Below are positions 22,350-22,593 of a DNA stretch of 22,593 nucleotides, piece after piece (positions within the stretch are counted from its first letter, which is position 1; the number at the start of each line of letters is the position of its first letter). The stretch comes from an uncultured Faecalibacterium sp. (lineage in GTDB: Bacteria; Bacillota; Clostridia; Oscillospirales; Ruminococcaceae). The stretch lies in contig UQGD01000034.1 in assembly GCA_900540455.1 (NCBI GenBank), positions 1-22,593 of the forward strand, read 5' to 3'. Position numbers and translations under genes: made by a program. The notes under the pieces were generated by a model, which saw nothing but the letters and a program-made list of their open reading frames with translations, made no database searches and was not told the origin of the DNA.

Positions 22350-22593
22350 TCTCTCTCCTCCTGTGGCAGCTGAAAGGTGGACTGCACCACCGCATCCGGA
22401 GAGTGGGAGTCTCCGTCGTAGACGACCCGTCCATCCTCCAGCCGGATGATCCGCTCTGCCTGCACCGCAATGGAGTTGTCATGGGTGATCAGCACCACGG
22501 TGTGGCCCTGCTGGTGCAGCTGCTGCAGCATCCCAATGACTTCCCGGCCGGTGTGGCTGTCCAATGCGCCGGTAGGCTCGTCCGCCAGGATCA
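22346..22593 (-). CDS. MacB/LolD-type ABC ATPase, 3' part only
   Basis: The C-terminal 81 or so residues of an ATPase running off the right edge. Walker B and the D-loop (ILADEPTGALDSHTG) and the switch histidine (VVLITHDN) are visible, then the usual end RIIRLEDGRVVYDG plus a 24-residue tail. ADEPTGALDS is typical of the LolD/MacB group. Its stop overlaps the permease start by 4 bases. The upstream part, including Walker A and the signature, and the operon promoter lie outside the window. Confidence 0.93.
   Translation of the reverse strand, partial: ILADEPTGALDSHTGREVIGMLQQLHQQGHTVVLITHDNSIAVQAERIIRLEDGRVVYDGDSHSPDAVVQSTFQLPQEERE

Noticed and set aside
1..22593. CRISPR array, insertion sequence, prophage or defence system
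   Set aside because: No regularly spaced repeats, transposase, phage or nuclease-like genes were found; gene content is metabolic and transport-related.

Overview
The window reads as a chromosomal segment from a GC-rich Gram-positive gut anaerobe of the Clostridia, most like Faecalibacterium or a close Oscillospiraceae/Ruminococcaceae relative. That is inferred from AGGAGG-type ribosome sites, sigma-70/A-type promoters (TTGACA-N17-TATAAT), a methionine T-box leader, MetA of the Firmicutes type, SLH surface proteins and lipoprotein binding proteins. The species was not verified. Nothing looks like a phage, transposon or CRISPR array.

Layout. (1) 1-3875: a NitT/TauT/SsuABC-like importer (ATPase and permease at the left, lipoprotein binding protein at 2895-3875, all minus strand), split by an oppositely oriented brnQ branched-chain amino acid carrier. 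(2) 3938-6477, plus: a Crp/Fnr-family regulator with a long, apparently folded 5' leader, then a GtrB/DPM1-like membrane glycosyltransferase and a flavin-reductase-like protein. (3) 6571-11891, minus: a methionine operon transcribed metQ-metN-metI-metY-metA behind a T-box leader with an ATG specifier. It couples methionine import to methionine synthesis by direct sulfhydrylation. (4) 11968-14108, minus: a zinc-dependent phospholipase C-like protein and a UMF1-type MFS transporter. (5) 14188-17987: gpsA (minus), divergent from a polar amino acid (possibly cystine) ABC importer operon (plus). (6) 18011-18190: tRNA-Pro(GGG) with its own promoter and terminator. (7) 18226-22593, minus: a MacB/LolD-type ABC ATPase (cut by the window edge), FtsX/MacB permease, SLH-domain exported protein and ComF-family phosphoribosyltransferase, closely spaced or overlapping.

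The most striking observation is metQ. Its two halves are in swapped order compared with canonical MetQ/NlpA proteins: the segment that normally forms the C-terminal half directly follows the lipoprotein signal, and the segment that normally begins the mature protein is at the C-terminus. The breakpoint falls between the two canonical halves, in an intact reading frame with a normal T-box leader, ribosome site and downstream metN. This looks like a natural circular permutation of a methionine-binding lipoprotein.

Other points worth checking are the structured leader of the Crp/Fnr gene, MetA Glu111 (predicting acetyl-CoA rather than succinyl-CoA use), and the SLH/ABC exporter/ComF cluster.
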